Source: Paradesertivirga mongoliensis (GTDB taxonomy: Bacteria > Bacteroidota > Bacteroidia > Sphingobacteriales > Sphingobacteriaceae). From it: a DNA stretch of 64,000 nucleotides. Positions 8,232 through 15,540 of this stretch are shown here, piece by piece. The position numbers were made by a program, and so were the translations under genes. Every line of letters begins with the position of its first letter. Position 1 is the first letter of the stretch. The notes under the pieces were generated by a model. That model made no database searches. It had not been told where the DNA came from and saw nothing but the letters and a program-made list of their open reading frames with translations. The stretch covers positions 124,001-188,000 of the forward strand of contig NZ_JAFMZO010000002.1 of the NCBI RefSeq assembly GCF_024436395.1, read 5' to 3'.

Positions 8232-8519
8232 ATGCGAAACACGACAGAAAAACCTACGATTCAGGTTAAACCCACCAACAACGGCACTACCGAGTGCTTT
8301 AGCTTTGAGGTGCCAAAAGGCAGCTTACATGTAAACCATCTTATCAAGTTTTTAGAGTTTAGAGAGAAGCATGAACCCGCACAAGTGCAGAAGAGCTTTA
8401 TACATGTATTTTTCCAAGCATACCATGACAAGTTTTTTGATATTAATGAAGAACAGAAAATGCACGTTGAGGATGTGATGATGTTATTGGCTGAGTGGAG
8501 TTGTTGTTATAATAAATAA
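8232..8519 (+). CDS. Small phage protein of unknown function, 95 aa, paralogue of the 12344 ORF
   Basis: It is a soluble protein with no signal peptide. From about residue 56 it matches the ORF at 12344 without gaps for some 25 residues in the pattern F-x3-F-x-Q-x-Y-x-D-x2-F-x3-E-x2-K-x3-E; both then end near a Trp. Its first codons lie in a 12-base copy (8232-8243) of the leader strand at 8103-8114, so the start region can pair with 8193-8202. The family is unknown to me. Context suggests a phage protein controlled by its structured leader. Confidence 0.6.
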   Translation: MRNTTEKPTIQVKPTNNGTTECFSFEVPKGSLHVNHLIKFLEFREKHEPAQVQKSFIHVFFQAYHDKFFDINEEQKMHVEDVMMLLAEWSCCYNK

Positions 8520-8528
8520 AATTCAACT

Positions 8529-8546
8529 ATTGTGTGAACACACAAT
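8529..8546 (+). repeat. Inverted repeat after the small ORF
   Basis: ATTGTGT and ACACAAT flank GAAC, ten bases after the stop. There is no T-run, so it is more likely an mRNA 3'-end structure or operator than a terminator. Confidence 0.6.
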
Positions 8547-8608
8547 GGTTGCCGCTCCCCTCCTGTCCTTTCCCGGTTGCTCTGCAATCGGGATTTTTAG
8601 TTTATGGC
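8546..8608 (+). promoter_or_regulatory. Hairpin leader, copy 1, directly upstream of the 8604 start codon
   Basis: CCCGGTTGC (8572-8580) and GCAATCGGG (8584-8592) form a 9-bp stem with loop TCT, followed by ATTTTTAG and the ATG five bases later. The element recurs at 9059-9118, including a 25-base identical stretch. It is terminator-shaped, yet placed where it must be read through to express the gene. Confidence 0.65.
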
Positions 8609-9056
8609 CAAGAGCTTACACGATAAGATAAACATTCGGGGCGAAGTAGATCAATGGAGCCGGTACACTATTGAGCGGTTTCAGAAATCTATCCGGCAGA
8701 AGAAGATCGGGAAATCTGGTGCATTGGAAAGATCCTTCGGGCGCAAGATGCAAAGCTCGGGCGGAGAGTTGCACGAAGTATCGATCTCGTTTTTAATGCG
8801 TGGCCGCTTCAGAGATATGGGTGTTGGGCGTGGTTTGAAAGCCTACGAGCGGAATAGCAACAAAGCATCTCAGCTTGGTGCAAAAGTTGGGGCCAATGTT
8901 TCGTACGTGCATCGCGCCCCGAAGCGATGGCTCAATAAAACCAAAATGAGCCAGGTATATAAACTAAACGAAATACTCGGAAAATCGACAGGTAAATCGG
9001 TGGGCACACTGGTGAGTGATGGAATGAGCAGCACCAGCATCACTACCAATATCTAG
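8604..9056 (+). CDS. Probable phage tail-completion/minor structural protein, 150 aa
   Basis: It is a basic protein with no membrane segment. The central part 'MRGRFRDMGVGRGLKAYE' and the later 'APKRWLNKTKMSQVYKLNEI' resemble minor structural proteins of Bacteroidetes phages in the size range of HK97 gp10-like completion proteins. The position just before the tape measure gene supports a tail role. The assignment is by context and size. The start is set by the ATG after the duplicated hairpin leader. Confidence 0.55.
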   Translation: MAKSLHDKINIRGEVDQWSRYTIERFQKSIRQKKIGKSGALERSFGRKMQSSGGELHEVSISFLMRGRFRDMGVGRGLKAYERNSNKASQLGAKVGANVSYVHRAPKRWLNKTKMSQVYKLNEILGKSTGKSVGTLVSDGMSSTSITTNI

Positions 9057-9058
9057 TT

Positions 9059-9118
9059 GTTAGGCACTCCCCCTGTCCTTTCCTGATTGCCTTGCAATCG
9101 GGATTTTTAGTTTATGGC
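9059..9118 (+). promoter_or_regulatory. Hairpin leader, copy 2, directly upstream of the tape measure start codon
   Basis: TCCTGATTGC (9081-9090) and GCAATCGGGA (9094-9103) form a 10-bp stem with loop CTT and one G-U pair, followed by TTTTTAG and ATG at 9114. The stem keeps pairing against copy 1 although the left arm differs at two bases. Confidence 0.65.
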
Positions 9119-12053
9119 AAAATCCAGAACAGATGTAGAGAGTGTTGTAAAGCTCGTCATCAACGGCCAGCAGGCTAAAACAGAGATGAAAGAGATTTCC
9201 AATTCTATACGGAAGTATGAATCGGAAATCATTAGGATGAAAAAAGCCGATAATCCGAAAGCTTATCAAGAGAAAGCCCAGGCCATTGCTACGATGAAGC
9301 AGGCCCTGAACGCCGCAAAAAAGGAAATGAGCGGCATGACGGAAGAGAGCAAGAAGTTCGGCACCAGCTGGAAAACTATTGCTGCTGGTGTTGTTGGTGC
9401 TAATGTTTTCCAAAACATTGCTGGTAGCGCCATGAGTGCAATCGTCAGAATTAAAGATGCTTATGGGGAGGCGCAAAAGTTCAGGGCGATTCTTACAAAT
9501 GCCTTTAATGGTGACGGGAGCAAAGCCAATAATGCCCTGAAGATGCTTAATGATTTCGCTGCAAAAACTCCCTTTAGTTTAGCGTCGGCCACAGAAAGCT
9601 ATATCAAACTTGTTAACCGAGGGATAGTGCCCACTCAACAAGAATTGATAAAAATGGGCGACTTGGCCGCTTCCCAAGGTAAAGAGCTAAACATGTTTGT
9701 TGAAGCGATTCTTGATGCTCAAACCGGTGAAAACGAACGATTGAAAGAATTTGGTATACAGGCCAGTAAAAATGGCGATAAAGTTTCCTTCACTTTTAAA
9801 GGTATTACCAAAGAAGTTGATAATACAGCAGAGGCCATAAATAAAGCGCTTGTTTCATTTGGCGAAATGGAGGGTGTTAGTGGTACTATGGAAGCTGTTT
9901 CAAAAACAATAGTCGGCCTTCAATCAAACATTGGCGATAGTTGGGATCAAATTTTCGCTAAACTGGGATCTAAAGGTGAAGGATTTATTTACGGATTCTT
10001 TAAAACTTACGCAGACGCTTTGGATTTTGTTAATACCAAGTTACTCTCAACAGAATCGGCATCTATGCAGTTAACTCGGGAGTGGGCTAAAAATGCAGAG
10101 CAAAGCGTAAACCTTGAAAAAAAACTTAATCCGCTCATAGACCGACACGATCAGTTAAAAGCGAAAACCAAATTAAATAAGGACGAACAGGTCGAATTAA
10201 AAAAAGTAATTGGAGGTATCGCGGCTATTATGCCTTCTGCAGTTACCCAATGGGATAACCTTGGGAATGCAATTTCTGTAAACACCACTAAAGCAAAACA
10301 GTTTATTGAAATTCAAAAAGCTGTTCTCAAAGAGCAAAATAAGGACGCTCTGGCAAAACATATTAAAGAAACAAACGCCCTTTACCGCGAACGATACCGA
10401 TTAACAACTGCGCTTAACTCTGCACCAGTCGTGGATGGAAAAAGAGGAACTAAAGGTGCCCTCGAACTAGGTGGTAACAAGGTTACAATGACACCTGAGG
10501 TTCAACAGGCCGCATTAGACAGATTAAAAAAGGTTAACGCCGAGATTGAGAAAAATAAATTAATCAGGATGAATCTGGAGGGGTGGCAATACGACAACAT
10601 CCTGAATATGGATGAAGTAAAACCTAGTGGCGGAACCGATGCCGGCGGTGGAGGCACCAAGGATAAAAACGCAAAAGCAGAAAAAGAGGCCAATCAACTT
10701 CAAACTATACTTGATAGAATGGATGATGCTTATAAAGCCGCAACAGCTAAGCGCCTGGAAGGATTTGCTGCAGAAGAACAAGCCATCACTAACAAGTATG
10801 ATAAGGAGCGCAGAGAGGCAGAACAGTACCTTACAGATTCTGCAAAACTTTCAGCCGCACTTGCCTCCATTAAAAAAGCTGAAACTGCCGAGATGGAAGC
10901 GCTCAGTAAAAAGATTAAAGCAGAAAACGAAAAAGAACAGGACGATCAGCTTAAAAAAGCACAGAAAGAGTATGCCGATTTCCTAAAAAAAGAGGCAGAT
11001 ACTCAACAGAAAATATTCGAACTGGGCATGGATGCCCGCCAAAAAGAGCAGTTAGCTGTAGATGATCAGTTTGAGAAATTGATTATCGCCGCTGATGAAG
11101 TTGGTGCAGATACCACTCTTATATATGAAAAATGGATAGAGGCAAAATCAGCGATCGAGGATAAGTATCTTGAAAAGTCGCAGGAGAAGGTGATAGAAGC
11201 CGAAGCCAAGAAAAACGAAGCTATGCTTCAGGCAGCTAGTCAAATATCCAATGATGTTTTTGCGATAATGAGTAACAGTCGGACTGCTCAAACTGATGCA
11301 GCTATAGCAGATCTTGAACGCCAGCGAGAGGCAGAACTATCAAACAAAAACCTTTCGGACAAACAAAAAGAGGCTATTAATGCAAAGTATGACGAAAAAA
11401 TAAAGTCTGAGCGAAGAAAGGCATGGCAGGCAGAACAAAAAGCGGCAATAGCACAGGCTGTTATTAATGGCGCTTTAGCTATGACCAAGGTTTCTGCTCA
11501 AACTGGTGTCCTAACATTTGCTTTCAGTCCGATAGTTGCCGCCCTTACTGCCGCTCAGGTCGCTGTAATTGCATCGCAGAAAGCACCGCAATTTGCTAAA
11601 GGTGGATTTGTTCCAGATGGCCCGTCCCATCAGCGTGGCGGTATAAAAATGATCGACAGTATTACCGGTGCCATGGTCGGGGAAATGGAAGGTGGGGAGC
11701 CGATTATTAGTCGCGAAACGTACGCCAACAACCCTGAACTTGTGGATGCGCTTCTTTACAGCGGCCAGCGTAAAAATGGAGCCCGTTTAAGTATTGATAT
11801 GGGAGCGATGCAGCAGGCAGAGCGGATGTATCGCAATGGTGGGGTTTCGCCGGTGGGATCATCGTCATTGCCGGTTGCTAGTAAAGCACAAAATCCGCAA
11901 GCAGCGAACAATCTGGATGAGTTGAAAGGTATGATGGCTGAAATGATGACAGCCATCAGGATTGTTGATGAAAAGCCAACTGTATTCTCCACCATGCTAT
12001 TTGAAGAACACAACAAACGAATTATGCAGGTTAGGCAGGATGCTGGTGCGTAG
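9114..12053 (+). CDS. Phage tail tape measure protein, 979 aa
   Basis: Residues 1-85 are a charged coiled coil, and a hydrophobic stretch follows at about 86-105 ('TIAAGVVGANVFQNIAGSAM'). The classic tape measure region spans about 120-270 ('LNDFAAKTPFSLASATESYI', 'QGKELNMFVEAILDAQTGE'). Residues 520-770 are long Lys/Glu/Ala-rich helices, then comes a hydrophobic segment at about 780-825. Near residue 825 comes 'AKGGFVPDGPSHQRGG', a common C-terminal feature of Bacteroidetes tape measures. It sets tail length and helps DNA passage. It lies downstream of the fibre gene, the reverse of the usual order along the transcript. Confidence 0.9.
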   Translation: MAKSRTDVESVVKLVINGQQAKTEMKEISNSIRKYESEIIRMKKADNPKAYQEKAQAIATMKQALNAAKKEMSGMTEESKKFGTSWKTIAAGVVGANVFQNIAGSAMSAIVRIKDAYGEAQKFRAILTNAFNGDGSKANNALKMLNDFAAKTPFSLASATESYIKLVNRGIVPTQQELIKMGDLAASQGKELNMFVEAILDAQTGENERLKEFGIQASKNGDKVSFTFKGITKEVDNTAEAINKALVSFGEMEGVSGTMEAVSKTIVGLQSNIGDSWDQIFAKLGSKGEGFIYGFFKTYADALDFVNTKLLSTESASMQLTREWAKNAEQSVNLEKKLNPLIDRHDQLKAKTKLNKDEQVELKKVIGGIAAIMPSAVTQWDNLGNAISVNTTKAKQFIEIQKAVLKEQNKDALAKHIKETNALYRERYRLTTALNSAPVVDGKRGTKGALELGGNKVTMTPEVQQAALDRLKKVNAEIEKNKLIRMNLEGWQYDNILNMDEVKPSGGTDAGGGGTKDKNAKAEKEANQLQTILDRMDDAYKAATAKRLEGFAAEEQAITNKYDKERREAEQYLTDSAKLSAALASIKKAETAEMEALSKKIKAENEKEQDDQLKKAQKEYADFLKKEADTQQKIFELGMDARQKEQLAVDDQFEKLIIAADEVGADTTLIYEKWIEAKSAIEDKYLEKSQEKVIEAEAKKNEAMLQAASQISNDVFAIMSNSRTAQTDAAIADLERQREAELSNKNLSDKQKEAINAKYDEKIKSERRKAWQAEQKAAIAQAVINGALAMTKVSAQTGVLTFAFSPIVAALTAAQVAVIASQKAPQFAKGGFVPDGPSHQRGGIKMIDSITGAMVGEMEGGEPIISRETYANNPELVDALLYSGQRKNGARLSIDMGAMQQAERMYRNGGVSPVGSSSLPVASKAQNPQAANNLDELKGMMAEMMTAIRIVDEKPTVFSTMLFEEHNKRIMQVRQDAGA

Positions 12054-12150
12054 TTGCCGTTGCTAAAAATCAGCTAATCAGGCAATGACGAATTTCATCC
12101 AAAAACGTGATTTATAACTTGTAGAATCGGCATATTAAGCGCAAATTGTA

Positions 12151-12264
12151 CCCGCTAACTCTTCACGCAATACCCACAGCAAAGACACCTCCCAGGCGAG
12201 CGGGTGTAAGTCCTTGCATTCTGTGGGTACGCTCAAGAGTTAGCAGCGACCTGGGATATTTTTT
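12151..12264 (+). ncRNA. Candidate pseudoknotted leader RNA, copy B
   Basis: GCTAACTCTT (12154-12163) pairs with AAGAGTTAGC (12235-12244), and TACCCACAG (12171-12179) with CTGTGGGTA (12221-12229). A small inner stem ACACC/GGTGT presents CCCAGG (12191-12196), which can pair with CCTGGG at 12250-12255, outside all other helices. A T-rich run follows. The core CCCAGGCGAGC-R-GGT is shared with copy A, while the outer helices differ in sequence but keep pairing. It precedes the small ORF at 12344. Confidence 0.55.
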
Positions 12265-12343
12265 TGCAGGTTCCTGCGTTATAACCAATACACTAAATTT
12301 CTAAATACCGCTCTCAAATCAGTTTAACCCTAAACATTTATGT

Positions 12344-12571
12344 ATGTTAAAATCTGTTGATGAGGAAACGGCTAAAAAAATCTACTGCCTAATTGATGAA
12401 CTAATTGTCAGTAATCACACACCTGATTGCACCCAACTTTTCTTTAAATTATTCTACCAATGTTATTCTGACCCGCATTTCTCAATGACAGAAAACGAAA
12501 AACTATCTATGGAACGAATAAGTGATCTGTTTATGGCCATCTGGATGGCGCAAAGCAAACGAAAAGATTAA
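12344..12571 (+). CDS. Small phage protein of unknown function, 75 aa, paralogue of the 8232 ORF
   Basis: Residues 28-65 match the C-terminal half of the 8232 product ('LFFKLFYQCYSDPHF' against its 'SFIHVFFQAYHDKFF'). The extra N-terminal part of that paralogue is missing. An out-of-frame ATG lies 4 bases upstream. The gene follows pseudoknot copy B and ends at a terminator shared with the convergent integrase gene. Function unknown. Confidence 0.55.
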   Translation: MLKSVDEETAKKIYCLIDELIVSNHTPDCTQLFFKLFYQCYSDPHFSMTENEKLSMERISDLFMAIWMAQSKRKD

Positions 12572-12581
12572 TGAGTTTTAG

Positions 12582-12609
12582 AAAAGGGAGCCTGGCAGCT
12601 CCTTTTTTT
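12582..12609. terminator. Terminator between the small ORF and the convergent integrase gene
   Basis: AAAAGGGAGC and GCTCCTTTTTTT form a stem around CTGGCA. The A-rich and T-rich flanks allow use from both sides. Confidence 0.7.
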
Positions 12610-13795
12610 ATGCAATCATAAATCTATCAAAGTTGTTCATCAGTAACTCCTTCCGTTTATCGGCCATTTTCAAATATATCATCGTAGTCCTTATATCCCT
12701 GTGCCCCATAAGCTCCTGAAGAATCTTCACATCGCCCCCCATCTCCACAAAAATAGTCCCGAACGTGTCGCGGGCGCAATGGTACGTGAGTCTTTTCTTT
12801 ATCCCGGCCACACCGGCAATAACCTTTAGATTTTCGTTTATGTACTGATCTGAGAACGGTTTGAAAATTTCCTCTTCATCGTGCCCCTCAATCAGCGAAC
12901 ACGCTATTTGTGGCAATGGAATTTTAAGAATCCGGCCCTTGTGCCTGCCCTTGTGTGGGATAAAAGTTAAAATATTGTTTTCTATCATCTCACCCTTTAT
13001 CTGGGAACTGTCGCTGATGCGCAGACCCGTTACGCAACTAAACAGCACGCGCCGCAACGTTTCCTGAACTTCCGGAAGCAGCGAGTTCTTCTTCCAAAGT
13101 TGGTAGAGTACGATTAATTCGTCTTGGGTTAAGGCTGATCTGTCGCCAGGCACAAACGCCACCGGAAAATACTCGTATGGATTTACAACGATGTATTCTT
13201 TCTTTTTTGCCCGGTTTAAGTACTTCCGGATATCCTTGTGGTAACCGGCTACGGTGTTGGGTTTCACTTTGTGAACTTTTTTAGCCCAAGAATCGAATTG
13301 CGCTATAAAATCTACGGTAATTAATTCGAACGGCAGTGTTGGGCGTGTCCAGAATTTCTTTAAGGTGTTAAGGCAGCTTTTGTGGGTGCGGTAGCTGTGG
13401 TATTCTAAAATTTGCTTTTCGTACAGAAACTGCATTTCAGTTTCCATGAAGTTGAGAAAATCTACATTCTTACCGATGTATTCGAATTCTTCAATTAAAT
13501 CGGCAATACTGGTGCTGGTTTTATTGAGAAACCCTTTTAACTGTAACCGGTGAGCAATGGTTTTATATTCACTGATCAGGAGATTATAAGGCAATACATC
13601 GCTGTCGCCCTCGTGCCTGGAGTTAAGTACTTGTTTCTGCTTATCGAAAAATTGTTTAGGCCAGAAGATCCCGGTGGAAATATCGTGTTTCACTTTTCCC
13701 TGCAAAATCCGAAAATAAATTTTGCTCATGCCGTTTCTGTTCACTTTGCTGTCGATTACGACGTTGCATGACACCTTGTTTGATGCTTTTCTCAT
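12608..13795 (-). CDS. Prophage tyrosine-type integrase, 395 aa
   Basis: An N-terminal arm-binding region (about 1-95) is followed by a SAM-like core-binding domain (about 105-205) and the catalytic domain (about 215-390). Catalytic residues are visible: Arg in 'TGLRISD', Lys in 'HKGRHKG', His/Arg in 'YHCARDTFGT', His in 'LMGHRDI' and Tyr in 'TTMIYLKM'. The domain layout matches integrases of Bacteroidetes phages and conjugative elements. The gene points away from the tRNA-Arg and its start is 138 bases from the tRNA 3' end, the usual arrangement when the tRNA 3' end is the attachment site. Repeated TGCGAA motifs in between may be arm-type sites. Confidence 0.92.
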   Translation of the reverse strand: MRKASNKVSCNVVIDSKVNRNGMSKIYFRILQGKVKHDISTGIFWPKQFFDKQKQVLNSRHEGDSDVLPYNLLISEYKTIAHRLQLKGFLNKTSTSIADLIEEFEYIGKNVDFLNFMETEMQFLYEKQILEYHSYRTHKSCLNTLKKFWTRPTLPFELITVDFIAQFDSWAKKVHKVKPNTVAGYHKDIRKYLNRAKKKEYIVVNPYEYFPVAFVPGDRSALTQDELIVLYQLWKKNSLLPEVQETLRRVLFSCVTGLRISDSSQIKGEMIENNILTFIPHKGRHKGRILKIPLPQIACSLIEGHDEEEIFKPFSDQYINENLKVIAGVAGIKKRLTYHCARDTFGTIFVEMGGDVKILQELMGHRDIRTTMIYLKMADKRKELLMNNFDRFMIA

Positions 13796-13918
13796 TGCGA
13801 AGCTGTGCGAAATTTTATAAATAAAAAATCAATCGCAGCGCTTTTGCGAAGTAAATCGGGGGAGCTTTTAAATAAGTGCGAAGCGAAAAACCGAGGTTTT
13901 AGGGAGCGCTTCGCACTT
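13795..13918. repeat. Cluster of TGCGAA motifs and a 12-bp inverted repeat between integrase and tRNA
   Basis: TGCGAA occurs at 13796, 13806, 13845 and 13877, with an inverted copy at 13910. AAGTGCGAAGCG (13874-13885) and CGCTTCGCACTT (13907-13918) are perfect inverted repeats enclosing a second stem AAAACC/GGTTTT. It may hold integrase arm sites, and on the minus strand it is also the first strong hairpin after the tRNA. Confidence 0.6.
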
Positions 13919-13932
13919 TCTGAGTTTGGATG

Positions 13933-14006
13933 TACACCCATCAGGATTCGAACCTGAGACCGACGGTTTAGAAAACCGTTGCTCTATCCAGCTGAGCTAT
14001 GGGTGC
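13933..14006 (-). tRNA. tRNA-Arg (anticodon TCT)
   Basis: Read on the minus strand, GCACCCA pairs with TGGGTGT (G-U at the end) and A is the discriminator. The D arm contains AGCTCAGCTGGATAGAGC, the anticodon arm is ACGGT-TTTCTAA-ACCGT with anticodon TCT, and the T loop is GGTTCGAATCC. The gene is complete, so any phage core site rebuilds its 3' end. The prophage lies on its 3' side. Confidence 0.95.
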
Positions 14007-14227
14007 CCTTAATGGCTGCAAATATAGAAAAAGTTTAAGGTTTGATGCAAAAATTTACTTCCCTTGCGGTGATAATTCCTTTATCGACCTCCGTATTAAT
14101 AACTTAATCAGAAAAGAAAGCGTATAAAATATTTTATCTCTGTTAAACTATCACTGTAACTTAAGGAGTTAAAGAAGTGTGGCACTAAAAAAATTCATAT
14201 CTTGCATCCCTCAACAATAAAAATAAA

Positions 14228-15454
14228 TTGACATTCGAAGATTTTAATTTCAATGAAGAGCTCCACGAAGGACTCTTAAGCATGGGTTACAAAGAACCTA
14301 CTCCAATACAAAAAATGGCAATACCGGTGGTTCAGGCCGAGAAAGATCTCATCGCCTGCGCACAAACCGGAACCGGAAAGACTGCTTCTTATCTTTTACC
14401 AGTACTCGACCTTATCAGTAAAACCGATAAAAGCCAGACAAGCACTTTAATTCTGGCACCAACCCGCGAGCTGGCGCAGCAAATCGACCAGCAGGTAGAA
14501 GGCCTGGCATATTATGTAAATATCAGTTCGATCGCGGTTTTTGGCGGCGGCGACGGATTTATTTATGAGCAGCAGCGTAACGCCATACAGCACAATGTTA
14601 ATATCATCATTGCTACGCCTGGCCGGCTTTTAGCGCATATCTCGTCTGGTATCCTTAAACTCAATACTATCAAGTATTTGGTTCTTGACGAAGCCGACCG
14701 AATGCTGGACATGGGTTTTATGGACGACATCATGCGGATCATAAGTCACTTGCCCAAAAAGCGTCAGACATTGCTATTTTCTGCAACGATGCCACAGCGG
14801 ATCCGTTCTCTGGCAAACTCCATCTTACACAACCCCGAGCAGATCAATATCTCCATTTCTCAGCCTGCGGCAGGTATTGATCAGCAGATTTATAAGGTTC
14901 ACGACCACCAGAAAGTGCCCCTCATTCAAGAGCTTTTAAAAGGAGATTTATATTCGAGTTCTATCATTTTTGCCTCTACAAAGGAAAAGGTAAAACTCCT
15001 TTACAAAGCATTAAAAGCTATCGGCATTAAAGTAAAGGCCTTCCACTCCGATTTGGAACAAAACGAGCGGGAGGATATTCTCAGAGCATTTAAAAACAGA
15101 CAATTACCAGTTATCATTGGCACAGATGCTTTGTCGCGTGGAATTGATGTAGAGGGGATCGACCTTGTCGTAAATTACGACTGCCCTTCAGATCCGGAAG
15201 ATTATATCCATCGCATCGGACGTACCGCCAGAGCTGCAACAAAAGGCACCGCCATTACTTTTGTAAACGAGCGCGACCAGGGAAAACTGAATAATATTCA
15301 GGCCTTGATCGACAGAGAAATAAATGTTTCTGTTTTGCCCGAGCATTTAGGCGAATCCCCCGTATTTAAACCTGTGGATGCCAACCGGAAGAAGAAAGGA
15401 AAATTCAAATCAAAATCCTGGAAGTCGCGCAAACCGTCAAAAGAAATTAATTGA
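14228..15454 (+). CDS. rhlE: DEAD-box ATP-dependent RNA helicase, RhlE type, 408 aa
   Basis: The order of motifs is complete: Q motif 'MGYKEPTPIQ', Walker A 'AQTGTGKT', 'PTRELAQQ', 'TPGRL', 'DEADRMLDMGF', 'SAT', and in the second RecA domain 'GTDALSRGID' and 'HRIGRTARA'. After about residue 375 comes a Lys-rich basic tail typical of RhlE-like proteins, which helps binding to structured RNA. The start is TTG at 14228, giving MTFEDFNFN, the conserved beginning of this subfamily; no ATG fits better. It probably acts in ribosome assembly or RNA turnover. It is the first chromosomal gene beyond the tRNA. Confidence 0.93.
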   Translation: MTFEDFNFNEELHEGLLSMGYKEPTPIQKMAIPVVQAEKDLIACAQTGTGKTASYLLPVLDLISKTDKSQTSTLILAPTRELAQQIDQQVEGLAYYVNISSIAVFGGGDGFIYEQQRNAIQHNVNIIIATPGRLLAHISSGILKLNTIKYLVLDEADRMLDMGFMDDIMRIISHLPKKRQTLLFSATMPQRIRSLANSILHNPEQINISISQPAAGIDQQIYKVHDHQKVPLIQELLKGDLYSSSIIFASTKEKVKLLYKALKAIGIKVKAFHSDLEQNEREDILRAFKNRQLPVIIGTDALSRGIDVEGIDLVVNYDCPSDPEDYIHRIGRTARAATKGTAITFVNERDQGKLNNIQALIDREINVSVLPEHLGESPVFKPVDANRKKKGKFKSKSWKSRKPSKEIN

Positions 15455-15540
15455 AGTTTTTAAAAACAATATTTTTGGTACGGGATTTGAAGCACTCATT
15501 ACTGAAAGTCTTTTCTTAAAGCTTTCCGACACACACATAT

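Noticed and set aside
13874..13918. Inverted repeat next to tRNA-Arg as a simple tRNA terminator
   Set aside because: No clean T-run follows on the minus strand, and the motif repeats point equally to integrase sites; not listed as a terminator.
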